From Janthinobacterium tructae (GTDB taxonomy: Bacteria; Pseudomonadota; Gammaproteobacteria; Burkholderiales; Burkholderiaceae_D): DNA of 64,000 nt. Made by a program: the position numbers and the translations under genes. The notes below the pieces were generated by a model that had not been told where the DNA came from, did no database searches, and was given only the letters and a program-made list of their open reading frames with translations. The first letter of the stretch is position 1. Each line of letters opens with the position of its first letter. Where the stretch lies: positions 4,154,001-4,218,000 of the forward strand of contig NZ_CP041185.1 in NCBI RefSeq assembly GCF_006517255.1, given 5' to 3'. Shown one piece after another: positions 17,223-27,365 of this stretch.

Positions 17223-18884
17223 ATGCGCCAAAATTTGCCAGTGACTAACCGTGAAGTTCTCGTCTTGGACGATCAGGCCATCGTGTCGAAAACGGATATG
17301 AACGGCAATATCGTGTATGTGAATCCGTACTTCAGCCAGGTCAGCGGCTTCAGCGAGGCAGAGCTGATCGGTTCGCCGCAAAATATCGTGCGCCACCCGG
17401 ACATGCCGGCCGAAGCGTTTGCCGACATGTGGACCTCGATCCAGGCCGGCACGCCGTGGACGGGCCTGGTCAAGAACCGTTGCAAGAACGGCGACTTTTA
17501 CTGGGTGCGCGCCAACGTCACGCCCATCCGCGAAGCAGGCAAGACCATCGGCTACATGTCGGTGCGCGTGAAGGCTGACAAGGATCAGGTCAAGGCGACC
17601 GAGGAAGCCTACGCGGCCATCCGCAACAAGGAAGGCGGCAACATTGTCATCAAGAACGGGCAAATCGTGCGCCCGGGCCTGGCGCACCTGCTGCACAACC
17701 TGACGCACATGTCGCTCAACCTGCGCATCTGGGCCGCCACCTCCATCGTCAACTGTCTGCAACTGCTGGTGTGCGTCATCAGCCTGTTCGCCAGCGGCGG
17801 CAAGATCACCAATTACGCCATCTTCGGCGCCACCCTGTTCGGCTTCCTGATCAACGTTTTCCTCTGGTACACCTTGCGCATGTCCGTGCTCAAGCCGCTG
17901 GGCAAGGCCCTGAACGGCGCGCGGGCAATTGCCGCCGGCGACCTGTCGGGCAGTTTCGAAACGGACAGCACGGATGAAATGGGCCAATTGCTGCGCGCGC
18001 TGCAACAGATGAACAGCAACCTGATCGCCACCATCCGCGACGTGCGTATCAACGTGGAAACCATGGCCGTGGCCACCAAGCAAATCGCCGCCGGCAATAT
18101 GGACCTCTCGGGCCGCACGGAATCGCAGGCGGCCAGCCTGGAAGAGACGGCCTCGAGCATCGAGGAATTCTCGTCGACGGTGAAACAGAACGCGGACAAC
18201 TCGGTGCAGGCGAACGAGCTGGCCGTGGCCGCCTCGAAAGTGGCGGTGCAGGGTGGCGAGATCGTTTCCGAAGTGATCACCACCATGGACGACATCAACA
18301 CCTCGTCGAAGAAAATTGTCGACATCATCGGCCTGATCGAAGGCATCGCCTTCCAGACGAATATCCTGGCCCTGAACGCGGCCGTGGAAGCGGCCCGCGC
18401 CGGCGAACAGGGCCGGGGCTTTGCCGTGGTGGCGGGTGAAGTGCGCAACCTGGCGCAGCGCTCGTCCGTGGCAGCCAAGGACATCAAGCAACTGATTGAG
18501 ATTTCCGTCGGCAAGGTGGGCGCCGGCATGCTGCAGGTGAACCGCGCCGGCGCCACGATGGAGCAGGTGGTCAGTTCCGTCAAGCAAGTCACCGCCATCA
18601 TGCAGGAAATTTCCATCGCCTCGCGCGAACAGAGCATCGGCGTCGACCAGGTCAACCAGGCCATCGCCCACATGGACCAGGTGACGCAGCAGAACGCGGC
18701 CCTGGTGGAGGAAGCCGCCGCCGCCGCCACGCGCCTGGCGGAAGAAGCGGCCAGCCTGTCGCAAGCCGTGAGCCTGTTCAATTTCGGCAAGATGCCGCCA
18801 CCGCGCCGCGTCGCCATGCCTGGCGGCAAGGGAGGCGCCGCGAACACGGGCAAACCCGCCGCTCTGAAACGCCTGGCCGCTTAA
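17223..18884 (+). CDS. aer: Aer-type PAS methyl-accepting chemoreceptor
   Basis: A 553-aa energy/redox taxis receptor. The N-terminal PAS domain (about 20-130) closely follows E. coli Aer: NIVRHPDMPAEAFADMW, TPWTGLVKNRCKNGDFYWVRANVTP. Two hydrophobic segments at about 167-188 and 194-213 anchor it. HAMP follows, then the MCP signalling domain with the hairpin tip EGIAFQTNILALNAAVEAARAGEQGRGFAVVAGEVR (reported in parts: tip about 372-408). Aer binds FAD in PAS and signals through CheA/CheW. The start at 17223 matches the Aer N-terminus. A perfect FNR box upstream suggests induction when oxygen falls; hemN follows 25 bp later. Confidence 0.9.
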   Translation: MRQNLPVTNREVLVLDDQAIVSKTDMNGNIVYVNPYFSQVSGFSEAELIGSPQNIVRHPDMPAEAFADMWTSIQAGTPWTGLVKNRCKNGDFYWVRANVTPIREAGKTIGYMSVRVKADKDQVKATEEAYAAIRNKEGGNIVIKNGQIVRPGLAHLLHNLTHMSLNLRIWAATSIVNCLQLLVCVISLFASGGKITNYAIFGATLFGFLINVFLWYTLRMSVLKPLGKALNGARAIAAGDLSGSFETDSTDEMGQLLRALQQMNSNLIATIRDVRINVETMAVATKQIAAGNMDLSGRTESQAASLEETASSIEEFSSTVKQNADNSVQANELAVAASKVAVQGGEIVSEVITTMDDINTSSKKIVDIIGLIEGIAFQTNILALNAAVEAARAGEQGRGFAVVAGEVRNLAQRSSVAAKDIKQLIEISVGKVGAGMLQVNRAGATMEQVVSSVKQVTAIMQEISIASREQSIGVDQVNQAIAHMDQVTQQNAALVEEAAAAATRLAEEAASLSQAVSLFNFGKMPPPRRVAMPGGKGGAANTGKPAALKRLAA

Positions 18885-18909
18885 CACCTTTCAAGACCTT
18901 ATACACATC

Positions 18910-20358
18910 ATGCCTACACTACTCAGCAGTGCTTCCGCCGACCTGGACGCCGTCGTCGAATTCGACCCGGTCATCATCGGCAAGATGAGCCAGTCCGGCC
19001 CCCGCTACACCTCATATCCGACCGCCGACCGTTTCAGTGCCGACTTCGGCTACGGCAACTTCCTCGAAGCGCTGGCCGCGCTGCGCATGCGCGGCGGGCG
19101 CCGTCCGCTGTCGCTGTACGTGCACGTGCCGTTCTGCGACACCCTGTGCTACTACTGCGCCTGCAACAAGATCATCACCAAAGACCGCAGCAAGGCCGCC
19201 ACCTATCTCAGCTATCTGAAACAGGAAATCGCCATGCAGGGCAAGCTGTTTGCCGGCATGAACCAGATCGAGCAGCTGCATTTCGGCGGCGGCACGCCGA
19301 CCTACCTGAGCGAAAAGCAGATGGATGAGCTGATGTTGCATTTGCGTCAGCATTTCGAGTTCGCTTCCGATGAAGACGGCGAGTATTCGATCGAAATCGA
19401 CCCGCGCACCGTGTCGCGCGAACGCGTGTTTTCGCTGCGCGCACAAGGCTTTAACCGCATCAGCCTGGGCGTGCAGGATTTCGATGCCGACGTGCAAAAA
19501 GCCGTCAACCGCATCCAACCGGAAGCGGAAACGGTGGCCATCATGCAGGCCGCGCGCGACGCCGGTTTCCGCTCGGTCAGCATCGACCTGATCTACGGTT
19601 TGCCCAAGCAAAACCTGGAGACCATGACGGAAACCTTGCGCAAGGTGATCAGCGCCAGCCCCGACCGCATCGCCCTGTACCACTACGCGCACATGCCGCA
19701 CCTGTTCAAGCCACAGCGCCGCATCCTCGACGCCGACATGCCCGACAGCGCCACCAAGCTGGCCATGCTGGGCCTGTGCATCGCGCGCCTGACGGCCGCC
19801 GGCTATGTCTACATCGGCATGGACCATTTCGCCAAGCCGACGGACGACCTGGCCGTGGCGCAGCGCCAGGGCCGCTTGCACCGCAACTTCCAGGGTTATT
19901 CGACGCGCGCGGAAGCCGATCTGATCGCCTGCGGCGTGTCGGCCATCAGTTCCGTCGGCGCCGTCTACAGCCAGAATGAAAAGACGCTGGACGCCTACTA
20001 CGAAAAGCTCGACGAAGGCGTGCTGCCGATCGCGCGCGGCATCAAGCTCGATACCGATGATTTGTTGCGCCGTATCATCATCCAGATGTTGATGTGCAAT
20101 TTCGAACTGTCGATCGCCACCATCGAGCAAGCCCACCCCGTCAAATTCCGCAGCTATTTCGCCGCCGAGCTGGAAAAGCTGCGCGAACTGGCCCGTGACG
20201 GCTTGCTCGTCATCGAGGAAGACTGGCTGACGGTGACGCCGAAAGGGCGCTTGCTGATCCGCAATATCTGCATGGTCTTCGACCGCTACCTGACGCAAGC
20301 CCGCGCCAACGCGGCGCCGGATGCGGTGCAACCGCTGCGCTACTCGAAAACGGTGTAA
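18910..20358 (+). CDS. hemN: oxygen-independent coproporphyrinogen III oxidase (HemN)
   Basis: A radical-SAM enzyme that decarboxylates coproporphyrinogen III to protoporphyrinogen IX without oxygen, supplying heme for the cbb3 oxidase under low oxygen. A 482-aa protein with the cluster motif C77-x3-C81-x2-C84 (CDTLCYYC followed by the HemN-specific ACNK), GGGTPTYL, and GVQDFD. SGPRYTSYPTADRF near the N-terminus is the HemN signature that separates it from HemW. It is 25 bp downstream of aer and probably shares its FNR-controlled promoter. Confidence 0.95.
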   Translation: MPTLLSSASADLDAVVEFDPVIIGKMSQSGPRYTSYPTADRFSADFGYGNFLEALAALRMRGGRRPLSLYVHVPFCDTLCYYCACNKIITKDRSKAATYLSYLKQEIAMQGKLFAGMNQIEQLHFGGGTPTYLSEKQMDELMLHLRQHFEFASDEDGEYSIEIDPRTVSRERVFSLRAQGFNRISLGVQDFDADVQKAVNRIQPEAETVAIMQAARDAGFRSVSIDLIYGLPKQNLETMTETLRKVISASPDRIALYHYAHMPHLFKPQRRILDADMPDSATKLAMLGLCIARLTAAGYVYIGMDHFAKPTDDLAVAQRQGRLHRNFQGYSTRAEADLIACGVSAISSVGAVYSQNEKTLDAYYEKLDEGVLPIARGIKLDTDDLLRRIIIQMLMCNFELSIATIEQAHPVKFRSYFAAELEKLRELARDGLLVIEEDWLTVTPKGRLLIRNICMVFDRYLTQARANAAPDAVQPLRYSKTV

Positions 20359-20367
20359 CGCCGCCCG

Positions 20368-21138
20368 ATGAACGCCCTCAGCCTCGTGCCCATGTTCATG
20401 GTCGGCCTGGCCGGCAGCGTGCACTGCATCGGCATGTGCGGCGGCATCGTGGGTGCCCTGTCGATCAGCGGCGGTGCACCGGCGGCGCCCACGCGCCCCG
20501 TGATTGCCATCGCCGTGGCGCGCCCCGCATTGCAGACAAGCTTGCAATCGAACGTGCTGCGCGTGCTGGCCTACAACGGCGGGCGCATCGCCAGCTACAT
20601 GCTGGCTGGCGCACTGGCCGGCAGCCTGGCGGGCGCGGGCATGCTGCACATGGCTTCCCTGCAAGTGGCCGGCTACTGGCTGGCCAACCTGATGCTCGTC
20701 GCCCTGGGCCTGTACCTGATGGATGCCTGGCGCGGCCTGGCGCATCTGGAAGCGGCCGGCAATATCGTCTGGCGCCGCGTGCGCCCTTTGTTGAAACCCC
20801 TGATGCCGATGGATACGCCGCTAAAAGCGCTGGCCGTGGGCGGCCTGTGGGGCTGGGTGCCGTGCGGCATGGTCTACAGCGCCCTGCTGACGGCCATGCT
20901 GCAAGGTTCGGCCCTGCAAGGCGCCGCCGCCATGGCCGCCTTCGGCCTGGGCACGCTGCCCATGCTGCTGGGCATGGGCTTGCTGGGCACGCGCCTGCGC
21001 GCGCAGATGCAGCGCCGTCCCGTGCGCATCGCCAGCGGCTTGCTGGTGCTGGGCTTTGGCTTGCTGGGCCTGCTGCGCGCCGCGAATGGCGTGTCGCTGG
21101 GCTGGCTCGACGCCCTGTGCGTCACTGGCCATCCATGA
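20368..21138 (+). CDS. SafE/TauE-like (UreH-domain) membrane protein of the cco cluster
   Basis: A 256-aa polytopic membrane protein with the conserved start FMVGLAGSVHCIGMCGGIVGALS, about 10-32, including the HC-x2-MCGG motif that is typical of the UreH/SafE-like proteins found next to ccoI and ccoS. It has about six hydrophobic segments; GGLWGWVPCGMVYSALLTA (about 155-173) is a second family block. It probably assists copper delivery or maturation for cbb3 oxidase; a direct role is unproven. It begins 9 bp after hemN and precedes ccoI. Confidence 0.8.
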   Translation: MNALSLVPMFMVGLAGSVHCIGMCGGIVGALSISGGAPAAPTRPVIAIAVARPALQTSLQSNVLRVLAYNGGRIASYMLAGALAGSLAGAGMLHMASLQVAGYWLANLMLVALGLYLMDAWRGLAHLEAAGNIVWRRVRPLLKPLMPMDTPLKALAVGGLWGWVPCGMVYSALLTAMLQGSALQGAAAMAAFGLGTLPMLLGMGLLGTRLRAQMQRRPVRIASGLLVLGFGLLGLLRAANGVSLGWLDALCVTGHP

Positions 21139-21160
21139 AAAGATGCATGAAAACAAACCT

Positions 21161-23602
21161 ATGAATGCTGTGTTACAACCGTCCGCCTGCTTCCATTGCG
21201 GCTTGCCCGTGCCCAGCGGTTCCAACTGGCACGTCACCATCGACGAACTGCCGCGCGCCATGTGCTGCCCCGGCTGCGAAGCGGTGGCGCAAACCATCGT
21301 CGACATCGGCCAGAGCGCGTATTACCGCGACCGCGACGAATACGCCGTCAACGCATTTGATGCCACCCTGATGCCGCCCGAATTGCGTTTGTACAGCAAT
21401 GACGACGCGCAATTCGCGCGCGACGCCAGCAGCTGCGAAGCGACCTTGTCCGTCGAAGGCATCCGCTGCGCCGCCTGCGTCTGGCTGATCGAACGCCAGC
21501 TGACGCGCCTGCCCGGCGTGCAGGCGGCCAGCCTGAACGTCGCCACCGAGCGCCTGTACGTGCGCTGGAGCCGCGCCGAATGTGAACCGGGCGACATCCT
21601 GCAAGCCGTGCGGCAAGTCGGCTACACGGCGTATCCGTATGATGCCGTGCGCCATGGCGAGCGCCTGCAAAAGGCCAGCAAGACCCTGGGCCGCCAGCTG
21701 TTCGTGGCGGGCCTGTCGATGATGCAGGTGATGATGTACGTGGCGCCCGCCTACCTGGCCGCCGAGGACGGCACACTGGACGACAGTATGGCCAGCCTGA
21801 TGCGCTGGGCCAGCCTGCTGCTCACCTTACCGGCCATCTGCTATTCCGCCATGCCGTTTTTCCAGGGCGCCTGGGCCAGCCTGCGCGCACGCACGCTGGG
21901 CATGGACGTGCCCGTGGCGCTGGGCATCCTGGCGGCCTTCTTCGGCAGCGTGGTGGCGACCTTTACGGGCCGCGGCGAGGTGTATTACGACTCGGCCACG
22001 ATGTTCATCTTCCTGCTGCTGTGCAGCCGCTATTACGAGCTGCAGGCGCGCCGCAAGGCAGCCTCGGCGCTGGAGCGCTTGCAGCACGCCTTGCCCGCCT
22101 CCGCGTCGCTGATGGCGGGCTTTCCCGACCACCGCGCCACCATCCTGGTGCCGGCCGGCAGCCTGGCAGTGGGCGACATCATTTTAGTCAAACCGGGCGA
22201 GGCAATCGCCGCCGACAGCGTCATCATCGAAGGCACGAGCGCGCTCGATTTATCGCTGCTGACGGGTGAGAGCGCGGCCCAGCGGCGCAAGACGGGCGAG
22301 CAGGTGCCGGGCGGGGCCATCAACGCCAGCGCGGCATTGATCCTGCGCGTCTTGAAACCGGCGCGCGAAAGCACCTTGTCCGATTTATTGAAACTGATCG
22401 AGCGGGCCGGCAGCGGCAAGCCGCAGATCGCGCAGTGGGCCGATAAAGTGGCCGCCTGGTTCGTGCTGGGCCTGCTGCTGTTTGCCGTCGCCGTGTTCGC
22501 CTTCTGGAGCTGGCACGATGCGTCGCGGGCCTGGCCCGTGGCCATCGCCGTGCTGGTCGTGTCGTGCCCGTGTGCGCTGTCTCTCGCCACGCCGACGGCG
22601 CTGGCGGCCGCCACCGACAGCCTGCTGCGGCGCGGCGTGCTGATCGTCCAGCCGCATGTGCTGGAAACCTTGCACCGCGCCACCCATATCGTCTTCGACA
22701 AGACGGGCACCCTGACCCTGGGCCGGCCCGTGCTGCAACAGATCGAGGGACTCGGCAGCATGACGGAGGACGCCTGCCTGCAGGTGGCCGCCGCGCTGGA
22801 AGCGGGCAGCGCCCATCCGCTGGCACAGGCGATCCTGGCCGCCGCCGAAGTGTTGCCAGGACAGCAGCCGCGCGCGCATGCGGAACAATTGCAGGAAGTG
22901 CAGGGCCAGGGACTCGAAGGCGTGATCAATGGCGTACGCTACCGCCTGGGCAATGCGGCCTTTGTCGCCGCCATCGCCGGGCCGCCGCTGGGCGACACGG
23001 CCGTCGGCATGCAAGGCATGACGCCGCTGTACCTGGGCACGCAGGGGCGCTGGCTCACGCGTTTCCTGCTCAGCGATGCGCTGCGCCCGGAAGCGCGTGA
23101 AGTGGTCGCGTATTTCCAGCGGCGCGGCAAGCAAGTCGTGCTGCTGAGTGGCGACCAGGAAGCGCTGACGCAAAGCGTGGCGACGCAGCTGGGCATCAAC
23201 ACGGCGTGCGGCGAATGCCTGCCCGATGAAAAACTCGATTTCGTGCAGCAATTACAAGCGACGGGCGCCGTCGTGGCGATGGTCGGCGACGGCATCAACG
23301 ACGCCGCCGTGCTGAGCGGCGCCGACGTCTCGTTCGCCATGGGGTCCGGCGCCGCGCTGGCGCAGGCGCATGCGGACACGGTGCTGCTGTCGAGCCAATT
23401 GGTTTCCGTGCTCGACACGGCGAAAACGGCGGCGCGCAGCATGCGCATCATCCGCGAAAACCTGGGCTGGGCCACCCTGTACAATCTGACGGCCATCCCG
23501 GCCGCCGCGCTGGGTTACCTCAACCCCTGGCTGTCCGGCGTCGGCATGGCTGCCAGCTCGGCGGTCGTCATCGCCAACGCCCTGCGCTTGCGGAAAGCCT
23601 GA
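21161..23602 (+). CDS. ccoI: Cu+-translocating P1B-type ATPase for cbb3 assembly (CcoI/FixI)
   Basis: An 813-aa copper pump that delivers copper for the cbb3 oxidase. N-terminal zinc-ribbon-like part with CFHCG and CCPGC, a heavy-metal-binding domain with GIRCAACVWLIE (about 103-114), eight helices, phosphatase motif LLTGES, the membrane copper site SCPCALS (about 467-473), phosphorylation motif DKTGTLT (about 513-519) and GDGINDAAVL. The N-terminal extension and CcoI-style HMA separate it from CopA. The ATG at 21161 is used; a longer in-frame reading from 21056 lies inside the previous gene. CcoS begins 2 bp after its stop. Confidence 0.93.
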   Translation: MNAVLQPSACFHCGLPVPSGSNWHVTIDELPRAMCCPGCEAVAQTIVDIGQSAYYRDRDEYAVNAFDATLMPPELRLYSNDDAQFARDASSCEATLSVEGIRCAACVWLIERQLTRLPGVQAASLNVATERLYVRWSRAECEPGDILQAVRQVGYTAYPYDAVRHGERLQKASKTLGRQLFVAGLSMMQVMMYVAPAYLAAEDGTLDDSMASLMRWASLLLTLPAICYSAMPFFQGAWASLRARTLGMDVPVALGILAAFFGSVVATFTGRGEVYYDSATMFIFLLLCSRYYELQARRKAASALERLQHALPASASLMAGFPDHRATILVPAGSLAVGDIILVKPGEAIAADSVIIEGTSALDLSLLTGESAAQRRKTGEQVPGGAINASAALILRVLKPARESTLSDLLKLIERAGSGKPQIAQWADKVAAWFVLGLLLFAVAVFAFWSWHDASRAWPVAIAVLVVSCPCALSLATPTALAAATDSLLRRGVLIVQPHVLETLHRATHIVFDKTGTLTLGRPVLQQIEGLGSMTEDACLQVAAALEAGSAHPLAQAILAAAEVLPGQQPRAHAEQLQEVQGQGLEGVINGVRYRLGNAAFVAAIAGPPLGDTAVGMQGMTPLYLGTQGRWLTRFLLSDALRPEAREVVAYFQRRGKQVVLLSGDQEALTQSVATQLGINTACGECLPDEKLDFVQQLQATGAVVAMVGDGINDAAVLSGADVSFAMGSGAALAQAHADTVLLSSQLVSVLDTAKTAARSMRIIRENLGWATLYNLTAIPAAALGYLNPWLSGVGMAASSAVVIANALRLRKA

Positions 23603-23604
23603 AC

Positions 23605-23790
23605 ATGGAAGCACTGTACCTCCTCATCCCCTTAAGCGTCGTGGTCGTCTTCATCGCGCTGTGGGTGTATTTCACGGCCTCGGACAGCGGCCAGTTCGAC
23701 GACCTCGTCGGACCGGGCCTGCGCGTGCTGCAGGACGACGATACGCCGCCGCCGGAAGCGGCCGCCCCTCCGGCCACTCAACGCGAATAG
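23605..23790 (+). CDS. ccoS: cbb3 oxidase maturation protein CcoS
   Basis: A 61-aa single-span membrane protein. It has the CcoS pattern: a short N-terminus, hydrophobic LYLLIPLSVVVVFIALWVYF, then SGQFDDL and an acidic, proline-rich tail. CcoS is needed for inserting cofactors into CcoN. It directly follows ccoI. The last 13 bp overlap the convergent gene at 23778-25250. Confidence 0.93.
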   Translation: MEALYLLIPLSVVVVFIALWVYFTASDSGQFDDLVGPGLRVLQDDDTPPPEAAAPPATQRE

Positions 23791-25250
23791 CCTTGCGACC
23801 CCGGCCGCGCATCGAAGCGCCGGCCCCACCACGGCAAGAACACGGTATTGCCGCCGCGCGCGCGGAACCACGGCTGTTCGTGGTCGATGGGCCGCACGAC
23901 GGCCGGCGGCGCCACCACCACGGCAGTCACACTCTCGCTGTCGCTGCTGCCCGCCACCAGCACGGGCCGGCCCACGTGGTTCGCATAAGCGATGGCCAGC
24001 GCCACGTTGGTCAGCGCCGTGCCGGCGCCCGTCTCGCCCAGCAAGGCCGTCATGTCGAAGATCTGACGGTTGAAATCGAAGTCGGGCAATTGCTGCGTCA
24101 GGCATTGCGCCAGCGGACCAATGCGCTCCGACGAGAACGGATAGACGGCACCCGCATCGTGGATGACGTAGCCGATGGCGTCGTCGTTCAATTGCGCATT
24201 GCGGGCGGCAGCGTCGATGCCAGCGCTCCACGCCTGCACGGCGCGCGGGGACTGTCCCTTGTCGGCGGTGAAATCGGCGACCTTGCGCGTAGCGGGAAAG
24301 CCCAGCCAGGCCAGCGGCGCGCGATCCGTCTTGTAGCCGGGGCCGGCCAGCACCAGCAAGACCATGTTTTCATTGATCTGCTCATCCTTGGGCGGATAAC
24401 TGGGCGCATCCCAGTTCATCACCCACACGGTCTTGTCGGGGTTGGCCTGCAGGTAGGCCAGGCCCGCCGCCAAGGACGTGAAGCCCGCATTGGCGCCGCC
24501 CATGGTGACGCGCACGTCGGGCGGCGTGGCTGTGGTCCAGGAGTCGGGGAAGGAGGGGTTGCCGATGCTGAAGGCGCGCCTGATTGTATCCTGCACATAT
24601 TTTCCGGCTTCTATGGGATCGAGACGTCCCGCAGGCAGCGCGTATTCAACGTGGATGCCAGCCAGTTCGCGGCGCGTGGATTTGTCGGTCAGCGAGTGCG
24701 CATTGTAAAAATACTCTTTGCAGGAAAAGTAGATATCCCGGAAAAGATAAATCAACTCGGTAATGTATTTGTGATGGTAGCCTTTAAAGGTTTCTGTCCC
24801 ATCATTACCATAGGCAATCATGCCTATCGATTGCACCTTGCCAAAACGCACGGGGTTCTCTTTCACTTTGCTATCGTCCTTGTTTGGCTTCGCCAGGCCC
24901 AGTGTCCACAACAGTTGCCATTCAGTCGGATAGTCGCGCCGCTGCAGGGGATTGAGCCACTGCACGCCCACGACTTGCGCCATGTACGGTTGCTCGGGCG
25001 CAGCAGGGATGACGGCGGCAACCAGTGCCGCGACTGGCGTCTTGCTGGCGCAGGCTGACGTTAAAAAAAGCACGGCAAGCGCCAGCAATGCCGGCATCAA
25101 CAATAGTCGTTTCATCAGCAATCCTTCTTCAAGAGGAACGTCGACTGGCGGGGCCTGCAATACCGACCAAAGTGCAATACCAGACGCAAGACTGAAAACA
25201 AAGATGCTCCAGCCCACCCTGCGCGGAAGAGTAGCAATCAAGTTGTACAT
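23778..25250 (-). CDS. Tla3-like (DUF2875) adaptor of a T6SS lipase
   Basis: A 490-aa protein resembling the type VI lipase adaptor Tla3 (DUF2875) family, which chaperones Tle3-type phospholipases to the secretion apparatus. Recognised by VQWLNPLQRRDYPTEWQLLW near residue 95 and by its position next to a Tle3-like gene. Its ATG overlaps the effector stop (TGATG), implying translational coupling. The N-terminus has a hydrophobic segment at about 13-33. A second start at 25115 has a better ribosome site (AAGGATTGCTG) and would give an N-terminus like a lipoprotein signal (FLTSAC), so a shorter lipid-anchored form is possible. The gene looks intact although the effector is frameshifted. Confidence is for family; no VgrG is present nearby. 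Confidence 0.65.
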   Translation of the reverse strand: MYNLIATLPRRVGWSIFVFSLASGIALWSVLQAPPVDVPLEEGLLMKRLLLMPALLALAVLFLTSACASKTPVAALVAAVIPAAPEQPYMAQVVGVQWLNPLQRRDYPTEWQLLWTLGLAKPNKDDSKVKENPVRFGKVQSIGMIAYGNDGTETFKGYHHKYITELIYLFRDIYFSCKEYFYNAHSLTDKSTRRELAGIHVEYALPAGRLDPIEAGKYVQDTIRRAFSIGNPSFPDSWTTATPPDVRVTMGGANAGFTSLAAGLAYLQANPDKTVWVMNWDAPSYPPKDEQINENMVLLVLAGPGYKTDRAPLAWLGFPATRKVADFTADKGQSPRAVQAWSAGIDAAARNAQLNDDAIGYVIHDAGAVYPFSSERIGPLAQCLTQQLPDFDFNRQIFDMTALLGETGAGTALTNVALAIAYANHVGRPVLVAGSSDSESVTAVVVAPPAVVRPIDHEQPWFRARGGNTVFLPWWGRRFDARPGSQGYSR

Positions 25251-27201
25251 CAGGATGTCTCCGGGCGCTTGTACATGCGCTCATCCACAATTTCAGAAGG
25301 CATGCGCCCTGTGCTGCCATCACTTTTAACCCACTCCAATAACGGCTTTTTCTTAAACAAACCAAGCTTGAAATACTCAAGAAAAATTCTGTTTGGATTA
25401 CCCCTTTTTTCCAGCTCCTTCAACAATCGCCAATCCGCAATCACTCTCAATTCCCGCATCGCCTCCTCGCTGATATGACACACCCCAATCGCCACGTCAT
25501 ACGCCAGCGCCTTTTCCGCGTGCCAGGGATTGGTCAGGATGGTGGAGTGGTCGGTGGCATGCGTGTCGCAGGTCGCCACCAGTTGCCCCTGGATTTCCTG
25601 CTTGCGCCATTCCAAATATTCCGGCGTGGCGGTGGACAGGTCGTCTTCCATCATCGCCTTGCCGTCATTGCCGTCCAGCTTCTCGCGGCGGGCCTTCATG
25701 CGCAGGCGGGCATGGTCTTCGTAGCGCAGTGCCGCCTCGGTATCGCGGTCGCCCTGCGGCGTGCCGCCCACGCTTGTATCGGCATACGGCTCGCCTTTCT
25801 GACGTGCCTTGCCCGCATGGCGGTGCGTGCCAGGCGGATCGAGATTCTGGTCGAACTGCGGGCTGGGTACGCCAAAGCGCACGGCCTGCGGTGTAAACAC
25901 TTCCGGCAAGGCGGGCGCCGTCACGGGGATGCGCCAGTCGTCGGGCGGCACGGCATTGATGGGGGTCTTCAGCATCTTCATGAGGGCCGACATGGCGGAG
26001 GCCGTGCGCACGCTCGCCGCCTTGCCGGTCGCGCTGATGCTGGCGCGCACGCCCTTGTCTGGATCGTATTTGGAGATCGGCGAATGAGGATGCCAGAAAT
26101 CGGCGCTGCCCCGCGCGGGCTGGCGATAGTGATTGCTCCAATAGTCATAATCGCCATGCTGGCCAACGGGAAAGCCTTGCGCAAACACCCGCTGGGTAAA
26201 CACACCGTCGCCGCGCGTGGCCTTGATCTGTTCGGCGCTGAGACCCAACCAGCCGCGCGCACGATGTCGAAAAATGCCGCCAGGGTCTGGCGGCGCGCCT
26301 TGCCGCTTTGCCGGCCCACATTGCCATCGACATCCCTGACTTGCCCCTGCAGCCAGCCTTCGGTGTCGTTTCTGCGCAACAGGCTGTACGGAGGGTTGCA
26401 CAAGACATGAGTATCGGCCACGCAACGGCCACTTTTGCCTGCCGCATCCCGCACGTCGGGCATCTTGTTACCCAGAAACGCGGCAGCGATGCCCACCATA
26501 TTGCCCTGGCTGTGACACACCAGCGTGATGGGCACGTCGGCCTGCTGCCGGCGGATGGCCGCCACCAGGTGCGCCAGGCGCAGCGCGGCCAGCACGAAGT
26601 AGGGGCGCGGCGGGCAGGCATACACGATGCGGTCGTTGACGGGATTCAGATGCTCGATATGGATGAACAGGAAGAGGGCATCGGACAAGCCCTCGCCCCA
26701 CAGGTCCGGCAGCGAGGAGCAGCCATTGGCGAACGGGCCGCCGCCCCAGTAAGCGTGTTCGTTCAGGTAGACCGAATCGCCATACTGCTGCAATTCCTTG
26801 TCGCTGGCCTTGTAGCCCCAGCGGAACTGGATCACGGGCGAGAAATGCGCTTGCGGCACGATGAAGGTGCTGGCCGTATAGTCGGGATCGACATAGCCGT
26901 CATCGCTCAGTTCGCTTCGATAGCGCAGCGGCGTCAATTGTCCGGCCTCGGGCGTGGCGTGGCACAGGTGCTCGTTGCAGCGCTTCATGCGCGTGTTCAG
27001 GCCCTTGCACAGGCCTGCTTCGGCCGCGCGGTACCACTCGCCGTCGGAATTGACGCCATGCACGAAGATGACGATGCCCGGCGACGGCATTTGCTGCAGG
27101 CAGTCGAGCAGGCTGTAGCTGAACAGGGACGTTCCGTTGAACTTTCCCACAACCAACTTAATATCTTCACCATCCGCTGGCGCGCTATCGGCATGACTCA
27201 T
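25250..27201 (-). pseudogene. Tle3-like T6SS phospholipase effector, frameshifted
   Basis: About 650 codons of an alpha/beta-hydrolase effector split over two frames. The first part (27201 down to about 26250) has the oxyanion region IVIFVHGVNSDGEWY and the nucleophile motif CHSQGN (the GxSxG-like elbow). The second part (about 26250 down to 25250) continues with LGLSAEQIKATRGDGVFTQR, YDYWSNHY and the DUF3274-like C-terminal half. The switch lies near 26245-26256, where the reading AAGW continues as LGLS only after a one-base shift. Both halves are otherwise open and well conserved in style, so the lesion is recent, a programmed slip, or a sequencing error. Tle3 effectors attack phospholipids of rival cells. 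The neighbouring Tla3-like gene is intact. Confidence 0.75.
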
Positions 27202-27365
27202 GGCTAGCCCTCATCATGACTGGACCGTCCACTGTAAACCGTTGCTAATCTACATGTTTTAAGCTATATCAAGCCAGCGCTTGCAGGGATCTTGCATGGC
27301 TTTTTTTACCCAAATCACAATTTATTTCGATGTCAGTTAGCTATGCTTATTTCATCCGGGGAATT

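Noticed and set aside
26250..26425. An independent start for the second half of the Tle3-like gene.
   Set aside because: The residues before LGLSAEQ in that frame are not like the family, while the other frame continues the enzyme up to this point; a frameshift explains both.
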